From a bacterium (GTDB lineage: Bacteria; Verrucomicrobiota; Verrucomicrobiia; Limisphaerales; RI-55), in contig WGOC01000024.1 in NCBI GenBank assembly GCA_016124235.1, forward strand, positions 1 to 49,422: a DNA stretch of 49,422 nt, in the 5' to 3' direction. The notes beneath the pieces were generated by a model. That model saw only the letters and a program-made list of their open reading frames with translations, was not told where the DNA came from and made no database searches. The position numbers and the translations under genes were made by a program. This document shows, one piece after another, positions 42,557 through 49,422 of this stretch; position 1 is the first letter of the stretch, and each line of letters begins with the position of its first letter.

Positions 42557-43657
42557 TCAGGAATTTAGAATTTCCAGCAGGCAGCTCAGACAACGCTGAT
42601 TCTCTTCAGGCGTTCCGATCGAAACACGAATCCATTCCGGCAATTGATAACCGCCCATCGGTCGCGTGATGACGCCCCGCTTTTGTAATTCAGAGAACAC
42701 ACGTTGACCGTCACCGACCTTCACCAAAACAAAATTCGCGGATGAGGGAACAAACTGGATGCCTGCCTTGTGCAACTCCCGCTCAAAAAACTTGAGGCCC
42801 GCTCGATTATTGTCGCGCGTCCGCGTGAGGTGTTCCTCGTCATCGAGCGCCGCCAACGCGCCGGCCTGCGCGATCGAGTTGATGTTGAATGGTTGTCGGA
42901 TTTTTTCCAGACCAGCGATCAATTCGGGATGGCCGATGCCGTACCCCAGACGAAGTCCCGCCAGTCCGAAGATCTTCGAAAACGTCCGCATCAGCAGGAC
43001 GTTGGGAATCTGTCCCGCACGCACCAGCGGCAGAAAGTCGATCGGATCGTCGAGGAATTCAAAATAGGCTTCGTCGAGGACGATCAAGACGTTCTCCGGA
43101 ACATTGTTGACGAATTCAACCAAGTCCGCCCGCGCCGCGAGCGTGCCTGTCGGATTGTTGGGATTGGCGACGAAAACCACCCTGGTCTGCGGCGTGATCG
43201 CGCGGCGCATGGCCGATAGGTCATGTCCATATTCCCGAGCTGGCACGGTTACCAGCTTACCGCCAAACAAGTGCGTGATAATGGGGTAGATCGCAAAACA
43301 GTACTGCGAGACGATCACTTCGGCACCGGGACGCACAAAGGCGTGACCGACGAACTCGATGATCTCGTTTGATCCATTGCCGAGGATGAGCTGCCGCGGG
43401 TCGACATCCAACTTCGCCGCCAGCTTCCGCTTCAGGTAAAACGCGTTCCCATCCGGATAAAGGTGCAAATGATCGATGGCGTCACGCATGGCCGCGATCG
43501 CTTTGGGCGACGGCCCCAACGGATTTTCGTTGGAGGCGACTTTGATCACGTCGGCGGCATTGAGCCCCAGTTCCCGGGCCACTTCATCGATGGGCCGGCC
43601 GGGTTGGTACACCGGCAGACTGGCGAGCGCCGGATTGAGTTCCAAAGGTAGCGCCAT
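42557..43657 (-). CDS. hisC: Histidinol-phosphate aminotransferase
   Basis: The 366-aa fold-type I PLP enzyme has the PLP lysine K228 in TFSKIFGLAGLRLGYG. It also has SNENPLGPSP near the N-terminus, YPDGN, GNGSNEII, NPNNPTG and LDEAYFEF. It transaminates histidinol-phosphate in histidine synthesis; in bacteria some HisC paralogues act on aromatic amino acids. It follows the BioD/DRTGG protein by 5 nt, so it is likely co-transcribed. Other his genes are absent. Confidence 0.9.
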   Translation of the reverse strand: MALPLELNPALASLPVYQPGRPIDEVARELGLNAADVIKVASNENPLGPSPKAIAAMRDAIDHLHLYPDGNAFYLKRKLAAKLDVDPRQLILGNGSNEIIEFVGHAFVRPGAEVIVSQYCFAIYPIITHLFGGKLVTVPAREYGHDLSAMRRAITPQTRVVFVANPNNPTGTLAARADLVEFVNNVPENVLIVLDEAYFEFLDDPIDFLPLVRAGQIPNVLLMRTFSKIFGLAGLRLGYGIGHPELIAGLEKIRQPFNINSIAQAGALAALDDEEHLTRTRDNNRAGLKFFERELHKAGIQFVPSSANFVLVKVGDGQRVFSELQKRGVITRPMGGYQLPEWIRVSIGTPEENQRCLSCLLEILNS

Positions 43658-43662
43658 GATTG

Positions 43663-44760
43663 TTATTGAATTGCCTTTACCAACGTTTCCACGTCGACAT
43701 ATCGACCGATCAAATCACGGATGACGTTGATCTTTTCCAAATCGTCGGGCCGGGTTTTCACGATCAAATCGTGCACGTCCGACGCGACCTGATAGCTGTC
43801 CTTTTTCGCGAGCAATACCGGATAAGGAAGTTCGTTGATCACTTTGAGAACCGTATCGTTCGGTCGTAAGCCGCCCGTCAAGACGATCCCGGCAAGCGTC
43901 TGGCCGGTTTCTTTGAGCATGGCGGTGGCGGCAGCCAGAATCAGGTCTTCGCGATCACCGGGCGTGATCAGCAGAACGCCATTCTTAAAGAACGGCAGCG
44001 CATTGTGGACGGCCATCGCGCCGACCACCACGTCGTCAACCAGGTTGTTCAATCGTTGTGGGCGATTCAAAAGTTCGGCCTTCAATTGTTCGCGGACCGC
44101 CTGAATGTGTGGTCGGGCAAGGATCGGATGGCTGGGCAGAACACCGAGCAGCTTGAGGCCCCGTCGCTCAAGCCCACGTCGGGCGAAATCACCGATGAAT
44201 TCCATTTTTTCCGGCAGCACCTTGTTGATGATGACACCGATGATTTCGACCCCTTCCTTTTCAAAGAGCGCCTGATTGAGAGCGACTTCATCGATCGGTT
44301 TCCCAATCCCGCCACGCGTCACGATGACAACTTTTGCTCCAAGGATTTTGGCGGCCCGCGCATTGGACATGTCAAACACCGAGCCGACGCCGGCGTGCCC
44401 AGAACCTTCGCACAGCACGAAATCCTTTTCCCACGCCACACGATCAAACGCCTGCTGCAAACGCCGGGCGAGGGCGTCGTAATTCGCGGACTCAAGATAG
44501 CGCCGGGTAAAATCCGGTTCGATCGCGATCGGGCTCATGTCCACCAGGGGACAATTCAGCTTGTACACGCTGTCCATGAGCACCGTGTCTTCATCGATCT
44601 TTTGCTCCGCGATTTCGACGTAGCGCTGGCCGACGGGTTTGATGTAGCCGATCCGCGGATAGTGGTGCTGCAACGCCGCAAGCAATCCAAGCGACGTGGT
44701 GGTTTTGCCGTCATTTTGCCGAGTGGCGGCGATGAACACGCGAGGGGTTAGTGAATTCAT
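43663..44760 (-). CDS. BioD/CobQ-like P-loop protein with DRTGG domain (N-terminal half of long Pta)
   Basis: The 365-aa protein opens with a P-loop-like FIAATRQNDGKTTTSLGL and a BioD-type ATPase fold (FVLCEGSGHAGVG, AKVVIVTRGGIGKPIDE). It then has a DRTGG-like region (GVLLITPGDREDLILAAATA) and LAGIVLTGGLRPND. This order matches the regulatory N-terminal half of long bacterial phosphate acetyltransferases. The catalytic half is the separate pta gene just upstream. It may regulate that enzyme, but a stand-alone role is possible. The glutamine/ammonia chemistry of true BioD is not implied. Confidence 0.8.
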   Translation of the reverse strand: MNSLTPRVFIAATRQNDGKTTTSLGLLAALQHHYPRIGYIKPVGQRYVEIAEQKIDEDTVLMDSVYKLNCPLVDMSPIAIEPDFTRRYLESANYDALARRLQQAFDRVAWEKDFVLCEGSGHAGVGSVFDMSNARAAKILGAKVVIVTRGGIGKPIDEVALNQALFEKEGVEIIGVIINKVLPEKMEFIGDFARRGLERRGLKLLGVLPSHPILARPHIQAVREQLKAELLNRPQRLNNLVDDVVVGAMAVHNALPFFKNGVLLITPGDREDLILAAATAMLKETGQTLAGIVLTGGLRPNDTVLKVINELPYPVLLAKKDSYQVASDVHDLIVKTRPDDLEKINVIRDLIGRYVDVETLVKAIQ

Positions 44761-44788
44761 TGAACAGAATGCTACTTGGACAACGAGA

Positions 44789-44863
44789 TTACTTTTTGCG
44801 CCCGCTAAACATAAATAGAGCGATGGCTATGAATGCGATTAAGGCCAATGCGATGAAGAGCAT
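44789..44863 (-). CDS. Possible 24-aa single-span membrane peptide
   Basis: On the minus strand, between pta and the BioD/DRTGG gene, an ATG at 44863 opens a 24-codon frame: MLFIALALIAFIAIALFMFS then GRKK and TAA. It is about 19 hydrophobic residues with a basic C-terminal end, a typical small transmembrane peptide. No strong Shine-Dalgarno is seen. It fits the 120-nt gap exactly between two co-oriented genes. Unconfirmed, but the hydrophobic/charged pattern is unlikely to be noise. Confidence 0.45.
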   Translation of the reverse strand: MLFIALALIAFIAIALFMFSGRKK

Positions 44864-44881
44864 CAAACTCGGTCGGCGGCC

Positions 44882-45940
44882 TCAATACTCGTCGCCCGGG
44901 AGTTCTTTTCCGGATTCCGGGTAGAGTTTGCTGTAAGCGATGGATTGGACACCGATAATCGCAGCAACGCCCAGGATATCGTGCGCCGACGATCCGCGCG
45001 AAACGTCCGCCGCCGGCCGATCCAGCCCGAGAAGTATCTGTCCGTAGGCATTGGCGCGGGCAAAGTGTTGGACCAATTTGCTGCCGATGTTTCCCGAATT
45101 GAGGTCCGGGAAAACCAGCACATTTGCCCGGCCGGCCACGGGACTATCGGGCAGTTTGCGTTGCGCGATATCCGGGATGACCGCGGCATCAAGCTGCAGC
45201 TCGCCATCAAAATCCGCTTCAAGCATTTTGTCCTTCGCTTTCTTCTCCGCCAGGGCGGCGGCGGCCTGCACCTTGCCCACGCTTGGGTGGGTCGCGCTGC
45301 CTTTTGTGGAAAACGAAAGGAGCGCAACACGGGGACGCACTCCGCTCAATTGGCGGGCGAGTTCCGCGGTCGCCACCGCAATGTCGGAAAGTTGATCGAC
45401 ATCCGGATCAGGGATGACACCGCAATCCGCCATGAACACAACTCCATCGCTGCCGAACCGCGTGTCCTCGACCTCCATGATCATGCAGCTCGATGCCGTT
45501 GTCCGCTTCGGCGCGACTTTGATGATCTGAAAAAGCGGCCGCAGCACGCTTCCGGAGATTTCATTGGTCCCGGAAACCAAACCATCTGCCTGGTGCATCG
45601 CCACCATCATCGCCCCGTAATAATTCACCTTGGTCATCGCATCCCGGGCCTCCTCAGGTTTGATGCCTTTGGAACGTCGAAGCCGTTCGAAACGATGAGC
45701 GAAATTATCCAGATCCTCGCTTTCCGCCGGGTTGATGATGCGAATGCCTTCCAGCGAAACATTCAGCCGCTCGGCCGCGTCCTTGATTGCCGAACGATCA
45801 CCGAGGAGGATCGGCACCCCGAGACGCAGGGAGTAATATTGCCGCGCTGCCTGCAGCACCCGTGGCTCGGTCCCTTCGGGGAAAACGATGCGCTTGGGGT
45901 GCCTTTGGAGCTTCTCAATGACGCTGCCAATGAATCGCAT
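44882..45940 (-). CDS. pta: Phosphate acetyltransferase, catalytic domain only
   Basis: The 352-aa enzyme has the PTA_PTB fold: IVFPEGTEPRVLQAA, GLVSGTNEISGSVLRPL, FMADCGVIPDPD, and the signature ANVLVFPDLNSGNIGSKLVQ with GQILLGLDRPAADVSRGSS. It interconverts acetyl-CoA and acetyl-phosphate. It is the short form and lacks the BioD/DRTGG half that E. coli Pta carries in one chain; that half is the neighbour at 43663-44760. ATG 45940 was chosen over a 12-residue longer frame. No ackA is nearby. Confidence 0.93.
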   Translation of the reverse strand: MRFIGSVIEKLQRHPKRIVFPEGTEPRVLQAARQYYSLRLGVPILLGDRSAIKDAAERLNVSLEGIRIINPAESEDLDNFAHRFERLRRSKGIKPEEARDAMTKVNYYGAMMVAMHQADGLVSGTNEISGSVLRPLFQIIKVAPKRTTASSCMIMEVEDTRFGSDGVVFMADCGVIPDPDVDQLSDIAVATAELARQLSGVRPRVALLSFSTKGSATHPSVGKVQAAAALAEKKAKDKMLEADFDGELQLDAAVIPDIAQRKLPDSPVAGRANVLVFPDLNSGNIGSKLVQHFARANAYGQILLGLDRPAADVSRGSSAHDILGVAAIIGVQSIAYSKLYPESGKELPGDEY

Positions 45941-46376
45941 GCGCGCAGTAGTAGCGGACCCCCGCCGAAACTGCAACCGGTAAGGGTATGGCGCAGGACC
46001 TCACAAAACAGCAATAAGTGGCGTTCCCGAACGTAATCTCCGGCCGTCGGCCTCTGGGGAGCATTCCCGTGGAGGATTTCACTTGAAGGCCAAATCACGC
46101 CGCCGCGACGAAGTGGCTTTGTTATCGTCGGCCAATACCGAGTAATTGAAATCCGGGACATTGAGCCAAAAACAGCCGAAAATTCTAGTTGCCGGCCACG
46201 GATGCTTTGGTAAGTTCGCGCCTCTTTTCGCGGGGACTATCCTGTTTCAGCGGAATCGAAACGGCCTGAAATTCCATCGCCCGTGTGGGCAGGAGCGGCC
46301 ACAACAACATCGAACTCAATCCCGTTTTCCGCGGGATGGTCTGCAAGAAGCGCAGATCTTCAACAAAAGGAAAAAC
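45941..46376. promoter_or_regulatory. Divergent promoter and leader region of pta and rpsB
   Basis: About 436 nt lie between the oppositely oriented pta and rpsB starts and must contain both promoters. The rpsB side is long (about 200 nt) and may hold an S2-type leader. A small ATCCCG...CGGGAT hairpin lies near 46319-46337, and AAAGG sits 6 nt before the rpsB ATG. A 77-codon upstream extension of the rpsB frame has no homology and is not used. No specific promoter could be fixed. Confidence 0.4.
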
Positions 46377-47186
46377 ATGTCAGAAGCCACAATTGGCATT
46401 AAGGAACTGCTGGACGCCGGCGTTCATTTCGGTCACCAGACCCGACGCTGGAATCCGAAGATGAAGCAATACATCTTCGACGCCCGCAACGGCATCCACA
46501 TCATCGACCTCAGCAAATCCCTGCCGCTCCTGGAGAAAGCCTGCGATTTTCTCCGCGAAAAAGTGACCGGCGGCGGCAAGGTGCTTTTTATCGCCACCAA
46601 AAAGCAGGCGCAGGAAATCGTGAAGGATTGCGCCAAGGAATGCGGCCAGTTCTTCAGCACCGAACGCTGGCTGGGCGGCACTCTTACCAATTTCAAAACC
46701 ATCAAGAACTCGATCAAGCGGATGAAGGAGATCGAGAAGATGGACGCGGACGGATCAATCAACGCTTATGTGAAGCAGGAGCAATCGATGTTGCGCCGCG
46801 AGCACGCCCGCTTGCACAAGTACCTCGACGGCATTCGCGACATGGAGCAGTTCCCTGACGCGGTATTCATCGTCGATGTGAAGCGTGAGCACAATGCCGT
46901 CGCCGAGGCTCGCAAACTCAAGATTCCCGTGGTTGCAATTCTGGATACGAATTGTGACCCGGATCTGGTGGATCATCCGATTCCGGCCAACGACGACGCG
47001 ATTCGTTCCGTCAAAGTGATTTTGAACACGGTCACTGCAGCGATCAGCAAAGGCCGCGCGGAATACGACGCAAAGTATGCGCGAAGCCGCAAGGCCGAAG
47101 AAACGGAAGCCACCGTTGCAACCCCCGCGCTGACGGAAGCGGCTCCTATCGAGGCACCGGCTCCCGAAGCTGCTCCGCAGGCCTGA
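46377..47186 (+). CDS. rpsB: 30S ribosomal protein S2
   Basis: The 269-aa protein starts IGIKELLDAGVHFGHQTRRW and contains IHIIDLSKSLPLLEKA, FIATKKQAQEIV, RWLGGTLTNFKTI, FIVDVKREHNAVAEA and VAILDTNCDPDLVDHPIPAN, all diagnostic of S2. The last 40 residues are a variable Ala/Glu/Pro-rich tail. It forms the usual pair with tsf, with a hairpin between them. Confidence 0.97.
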   Translation: MSEATIGIKELLDAGVHFGHQTRRWNPKMKQYIFDARNGIHIIDLSKSLPLLEKACDFLREKVTGGGKVLFIATKKQAQEIVKDCAKECGQFFSTERWLGGTLTNFKTIKNSIKRMKEIEKMDADGSINAYVKQEQSMLRREHARLHKYLDGIRDMEQFPDAVFIVDVKREHNAVAEARKLKIPVVAILDTNCDPDLVDHPIPANDDAIRSVKVILNTVTAAISKGRAEYDAKYARSRKAEETEATVATPALTEAAPIEAPAPEAAPQA

Positions 47187-47212
47187 ACCCGGGATTTTCC
47201 CACGTTGTCAGC

Positions 47213-47237
47213 CAGCCTGCGGCACCCCCGCAGGCTG
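47213..47237 (+). terminator. Hairpin between rpsB and tsf (partial terminator or attenuator)
   Basis: A perfect 10-bp GC-rich stem (47213-47222 with 47228-47237) closes a 5-nt loop. The following sequence (ATTGATTTG) is only mildly T-rich, so it probably reduces rather than stops read-through from rpsB to tsf. Confidence 0.6.
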
Positions 47238-47275
47238 ATTGATTTGTAACAAACGCAAACTGAAGAACTAGAATT

Positions 47276-48115
47276 ATGGCTGAAATCACTGCCGCCGCCG
47301 TTGGCAAACTTCGCGCGATGACCAACGCCGGCTTAATGGACTGCAAAAAGGCCTTGACCGAGGCCAATGGCGATCTCGACGGCGCTGTGGACATCTTGCG
47401 CAAGAAGGGCGCTGCTTCGGCGGCCAAAAAGGCCGGGCGCGACGCCAACGAAGGCCTGATCGTCCAGCACATCCTTCCCGACGGTAAATCGGGCGTCTTG
47501 GTCGAAATCAATTGCGAAACCGACTTTGTTGCGCGGAATGAATCTTTCGCCGCATTTTGCGCCGAAGTTGCCAAGAAACTGGCGGAGAATCCTTCGGTGG
47601 ATCTGGAAGCGGACCGTGTGGCCGCAGTCGCCAAGATTGGTGAGAATATCAAGATCACTCGGCATCAACGCCTCGAAGTGAGCGGCAACGGCGTCGTAGC
47701 GGCTTATATTCACACCGGGGCAAAAGTAGGTGTGCTCGTCGAAGTGGGCGCCGGTCAGGCGGGCTCGGTTGAGCAGGAAGCCTTCAAACAATTGGTCCGT
47801 GATATCACATTGCAAATCGCAGCTGCCCAACCCCACTGTGTGACTCGTCTGGAAGTTTCACCGGATGTCCTGGCGAAGGAAAAGGAGATCGCCGCCGAGC
47901 AGTTCAAAGACAAACCGCCGCAGGCAATCGCTAAAATCGTGGAAGGAAAAATGGAGAAATTTTACCAAACTTATTGTCTCGTCGATCAAGGCTTCGTGAA
48001 GAACGGGGAAATCTCCGTAAAGGATCACATCGCCGCAGTTGGAAAAGCACTCAATGATACCATTGAAGTACGGCGCTTTGTCCGTTTCCAAGTTGGAGAA
48101 GCTTTACCTGCATAA
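47276..48115 (+). CDS. tsf: Elongation factor Ts
   Basis: The 279-aa product shows the EF-Ts N-terminal UBA-like domain (KLRAMTNAGLMDCKKALTEA), the TDFVARN core motif and the dimerisation region ending VKQFVRF-like RRFVRFQVGE. It is the GDP/GTP exchange factor of EF-Tu. It follows rpsB after an intergenic hairpin and ends at a strong intrinsic terminator. Confidence 0.97.
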   Translation: MAEITAAAVGKLRAMTNAGLMDCKKALTEANGDLDGAVDILRKKGAASAAKKAGRDANEGLIVQHILPDGKSGVLVEINCETDFVARNESFAAFCAEVAKKLAENPSVDLEADRVAAVAKIGENIKITRHQRLEVSGNGVVAAYIHTGAKVGVLVEVGAGQAGSVEQEAFKQLVRDITLQIAAAQPHCVTRLEVSPDVLAKEKEIAAEQFKDKPPQAIAKIVEGKMEKFYQTYCLVDQGFVKNGEISVKDHIAAVGKALNDTIEVRRFVRFQVGEALPA

Positions 48116-48135
48116 AGTCCTGCACCAAATCTTGC

Positions 48136-48171
48136 GCGCCCTGCCGGACTAATCGGCAGGGCGCTTTTGTT
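48136..48171 (+). terminator. Intrinsic terminator after tsf
   Basis: A perfect 11-bp stem (48136-48146 with 48154-48164) with a 7-nt loop is followed by TTTTGTTT. It closes the rpsB-tsf transcript. Confidence 0.92.
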
Positions 48172-48222
48172 TGCTGAAGCTAACCTTGCTTCCTCCGCAT
48201 TTACGATGAAGATTTACTCCTG

Positions 48223-49158
48223 ATGAACTTCAAGTCTTTGCTTTATCCATTGGCCCTCGTCACGGTTCTCGTTGTCAATGGCTGCAGTGAGCAGCAAACG
48301 TCAAAATCAACGGCCAAGTCAGAATCCACGAACGAGTCACCAGTGGTTAAAGTTTTCTCGGTTAGAGGAGTGGTGAAGGAAATCCACGCAGACAAATCAA
48401 TTTTGAGAATCAAGCACGAGGATATCACCAATTACATGTCCGCGATGACAATGGATTTCAATGCGCGGCAACCTGAAGTCTTCACAAATTTGACGCCCGA
48501 GGATCCGATAATTTTTCAACTTCATGTAACCGCAGATACGCACTGGATTGACAACATTCACCGTGATTCATCCGCCGATGCGGCGAAAAGCGATCCAGTT
48601 ACGCCAAACACAAATCCGGCGCACTGGCGATTGGTACGTGATGTCGAACCACTGGATATTGGTGACGCCATTCCAAATTATGACTTCACCAACGAACTCG
48701 GAAAGGCCGTGAGTTTGAAAGACCTCCGAGGAAAAGTTTACGCTTTCACGTTCATGTTTACTCGATGTCCGCTTCCTGATTTTTGCCCGCGTATGTCTTC
48801 CAATTTTGAAAAGGTGCAGCAGATCTTATCGACAAGCACGAACCATTCTAAACCTTGGCATTTGTTTAGTATCACGATGGACCCCGAATACGACACACCA
48901 CTCGTATTAAAGTCCTATGCGGCACGTTTTCGACAGAACCCCGAGCACTGGAGCTTCCTAACGGCGCCTCTCATCGACATCACCGCAATAGGAGAACAGT
49001 TCGGTTTGGAGTTTTATCGACCAGACGGGTCCATCGCCCACAATCTTCGCACCGTTGTCATAGGCTCCTCAGGCAAGGTTCAGAACATCATCATCGGAAA
49101 TACTTGGAAGCCGGAAGAACTGGCTGAAATGATTCAAAAAGCTGAGGCAATAAAGTAA
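48223..49158 (+). CDS. SCO1/SenC-family lipoprotein with N-terminal CusF-like copper domain
   Basis: The 311-aa protein has a lipoprotein signal (lipobox VNGC, Cys 21). Residues ~42-110 look like a CusF/copper-binding domain: VRGVVKEIHADKSILRIKHED and YMSAMTMDF with two Met ligands. Residues ~145-305 are the SCO1 thioredoxin fold: FTFMFTRCPLPDFCPRM and the conserved His in IAHNLRTVVIG. The cysteines are spaced C-x5-C, not the classic C-x3-C. SCO proteins deliver copper to cytochrome oxidase CuA. No cox genes are adjacent within the window. Confidence 0.88.
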   Translation: MNFKSLLYPLALVTVLVVNGCSEQQTSKSTAKSESTNESPVVKVFSVRGVVKEIHADKSILRIKHEDITNYMSAMTMDFNARQPEVFTNLTPEDPIIFQLHVTADTHWIDNIHRDSSADAAKSDPVTPNTNPAHWRLVRDVEPLDIGDAIPNYDFTNELGKAVSLKDLRGKVYAFTFMFTRCPLPDFCPRMSSNFEKVQQILSTSTNHSKPWHLFSITMDPEYDTPLVLKSYAARFRQNPEHWSFLTAPLIDITAIGEQFGLEFYRPDGSIAHNLRTVVIGSSGKVQNIIIGNTWKPEELAEMIQKAEAIK

Positions 49159-49349
49159 TTCATACTTGATGGATCCGGTAATAATTCTCAGGTGCGACCT
49201 TCGTTCGATTCCGCCCCCAAGTCTCAACTCGCCTACCAGTAATAGCTGGAGGCAATACTGCCGCTGCAGTGACCGGGGCTGCGGAGTGGACACATCAAAA
49301 ATCAAGTTCCACTGGATTTTGGTTAGTATGTCTGTCGCTCGTTTCTTTT

Positions 49350-49398
49350 GCAATCGGCGATGGAGGGAGGGCGGAGCCCGACCGGAGTCGCCGATTGC
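49350..49398. repeat. Inverted repeat near the right edge
   Basis: A perfect 11-bp inverted pair (49350-49360 and 49388-49398) encloses a 27-nt GC-rich centre. There is a T-run only on the left side (TTTCTTTT), so it could terminate a minus-strand transcript entering from outside the window, or be a scattered palindromic repeat. No gene overlaps it. Confidence 0.5.
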
Positions 49399-49422
49399 AC
49401 TGCGCCGCAAACTCTTCGGGTG

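Noticed and set aside
44945..46036. 363-codon plus-strand frame opposite pta
   Set aside because: Antisense to canonical Pta motifs and without any domain.
49069..49410. 113-codon minus-strand frame at the right edge
   Set aside because: Overlaps the end of the SCO gene antisense and has no recognisable content.
1..49422. tRNA, rRNA, tmRNA, CRISPR arrays and complete insertion sequences
   Set aside because: Read through by eye for cloverleaf, repeat-spacer and transposase patterns; none was convincing.

Overview
The window looks like a piece of a Verrucomicrobiota chromosome, most likely from the Pedosphaera/Limisphaerales side of the phylum. This is inferred from gene content, not from a marker search. 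The pointers are a squalene synthase plus squalene-hopene cyclase pair, a UnbV/ASPIC FG-GAP protein, a large secreted protein with LamG-like domains and a short C-terminal module common in these bacteria, a PVC-type sugar-dehydrogenase/cytochrome c fusion, a pseudopilin operon, and a short in-frame palindromic element encoding TGVPPV...RQDACPT. Base composition is fairly high in GC throughout. About 40 protein genes are densely packed. I saw no tRNA, rRNA, CRISPR array or complete insertion sequence.

Layout. 1-218 (+): tail of a Crp/Fnr-type regulator. 267-17443 (all minus): in transcription order a type II secretion/type IV pilus-like block gspF-H-I-J-K, squalene-hopene cyclase, a 1018-aa repeat-rich secreted protein, a UnbV/FG-GAP protein, argH, squalene synthase, a small secreted low-complexity protein with its own terminator, lysA and a sugar nucleotidyltransferase. 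17697-24336: infA (+), an O-methyltransferase (-), apaG (-), helicase hrpB (+), a small nucleotidyltransferase/partner pair (-) bracketed by a duplicated hrpB 3' end, and dinB (-). 24465-28150 (+): a DegP/HtrA protease, a terminator, then an OmpR-type response regulator overlapping its histidine kinase. 28186-30871 (-): def, a PfkB kinase and parB. 30972-31948: a convergent DUF309/TPR pair. 32172-40123 (+): bioB, an M14 zinc peptidase, the dehydrogenase/cytochrome c protein and an RND transporter. 40533-42512 (+): a hybrid histidine kinase. 42557-45940 (-): pta, a possible 24-aa membrane peptide, a BioD/DRTGG protein matching the N-terminal half of long Pta enzymes, and hisC. 46377-48115 (+): rpsB-tsf. 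48223-49158 (+): an SCO lipoprotein with a CusF-like domain.

How the genes work together. The squalene synthase and the cyclase together can turn farnesyl diphosphate into hopene, i.e. hopanoid membrane lipids. DegP with the adjacent two-component pair suggests envelope stress control. The pseudopilins, secreted repeat protein, FG-GAP protein, cytochrome fusion, RND pump and SCO protein all point to a Gram-negative envelope with a busy periplasm. lysA, argH, hisC, bioB, infA, rpsB, tsf, def and pta are housekeeping genes.

The most unusual signals are (1) the duplicated hrpB 3' end flanking a nucleotidyltransferase cassette, (2) the palindromic repeat element carried in frame inside hrpB, and (3) a phosphotransacetylase split into two genes with a tiny membrane peptide frame between them.
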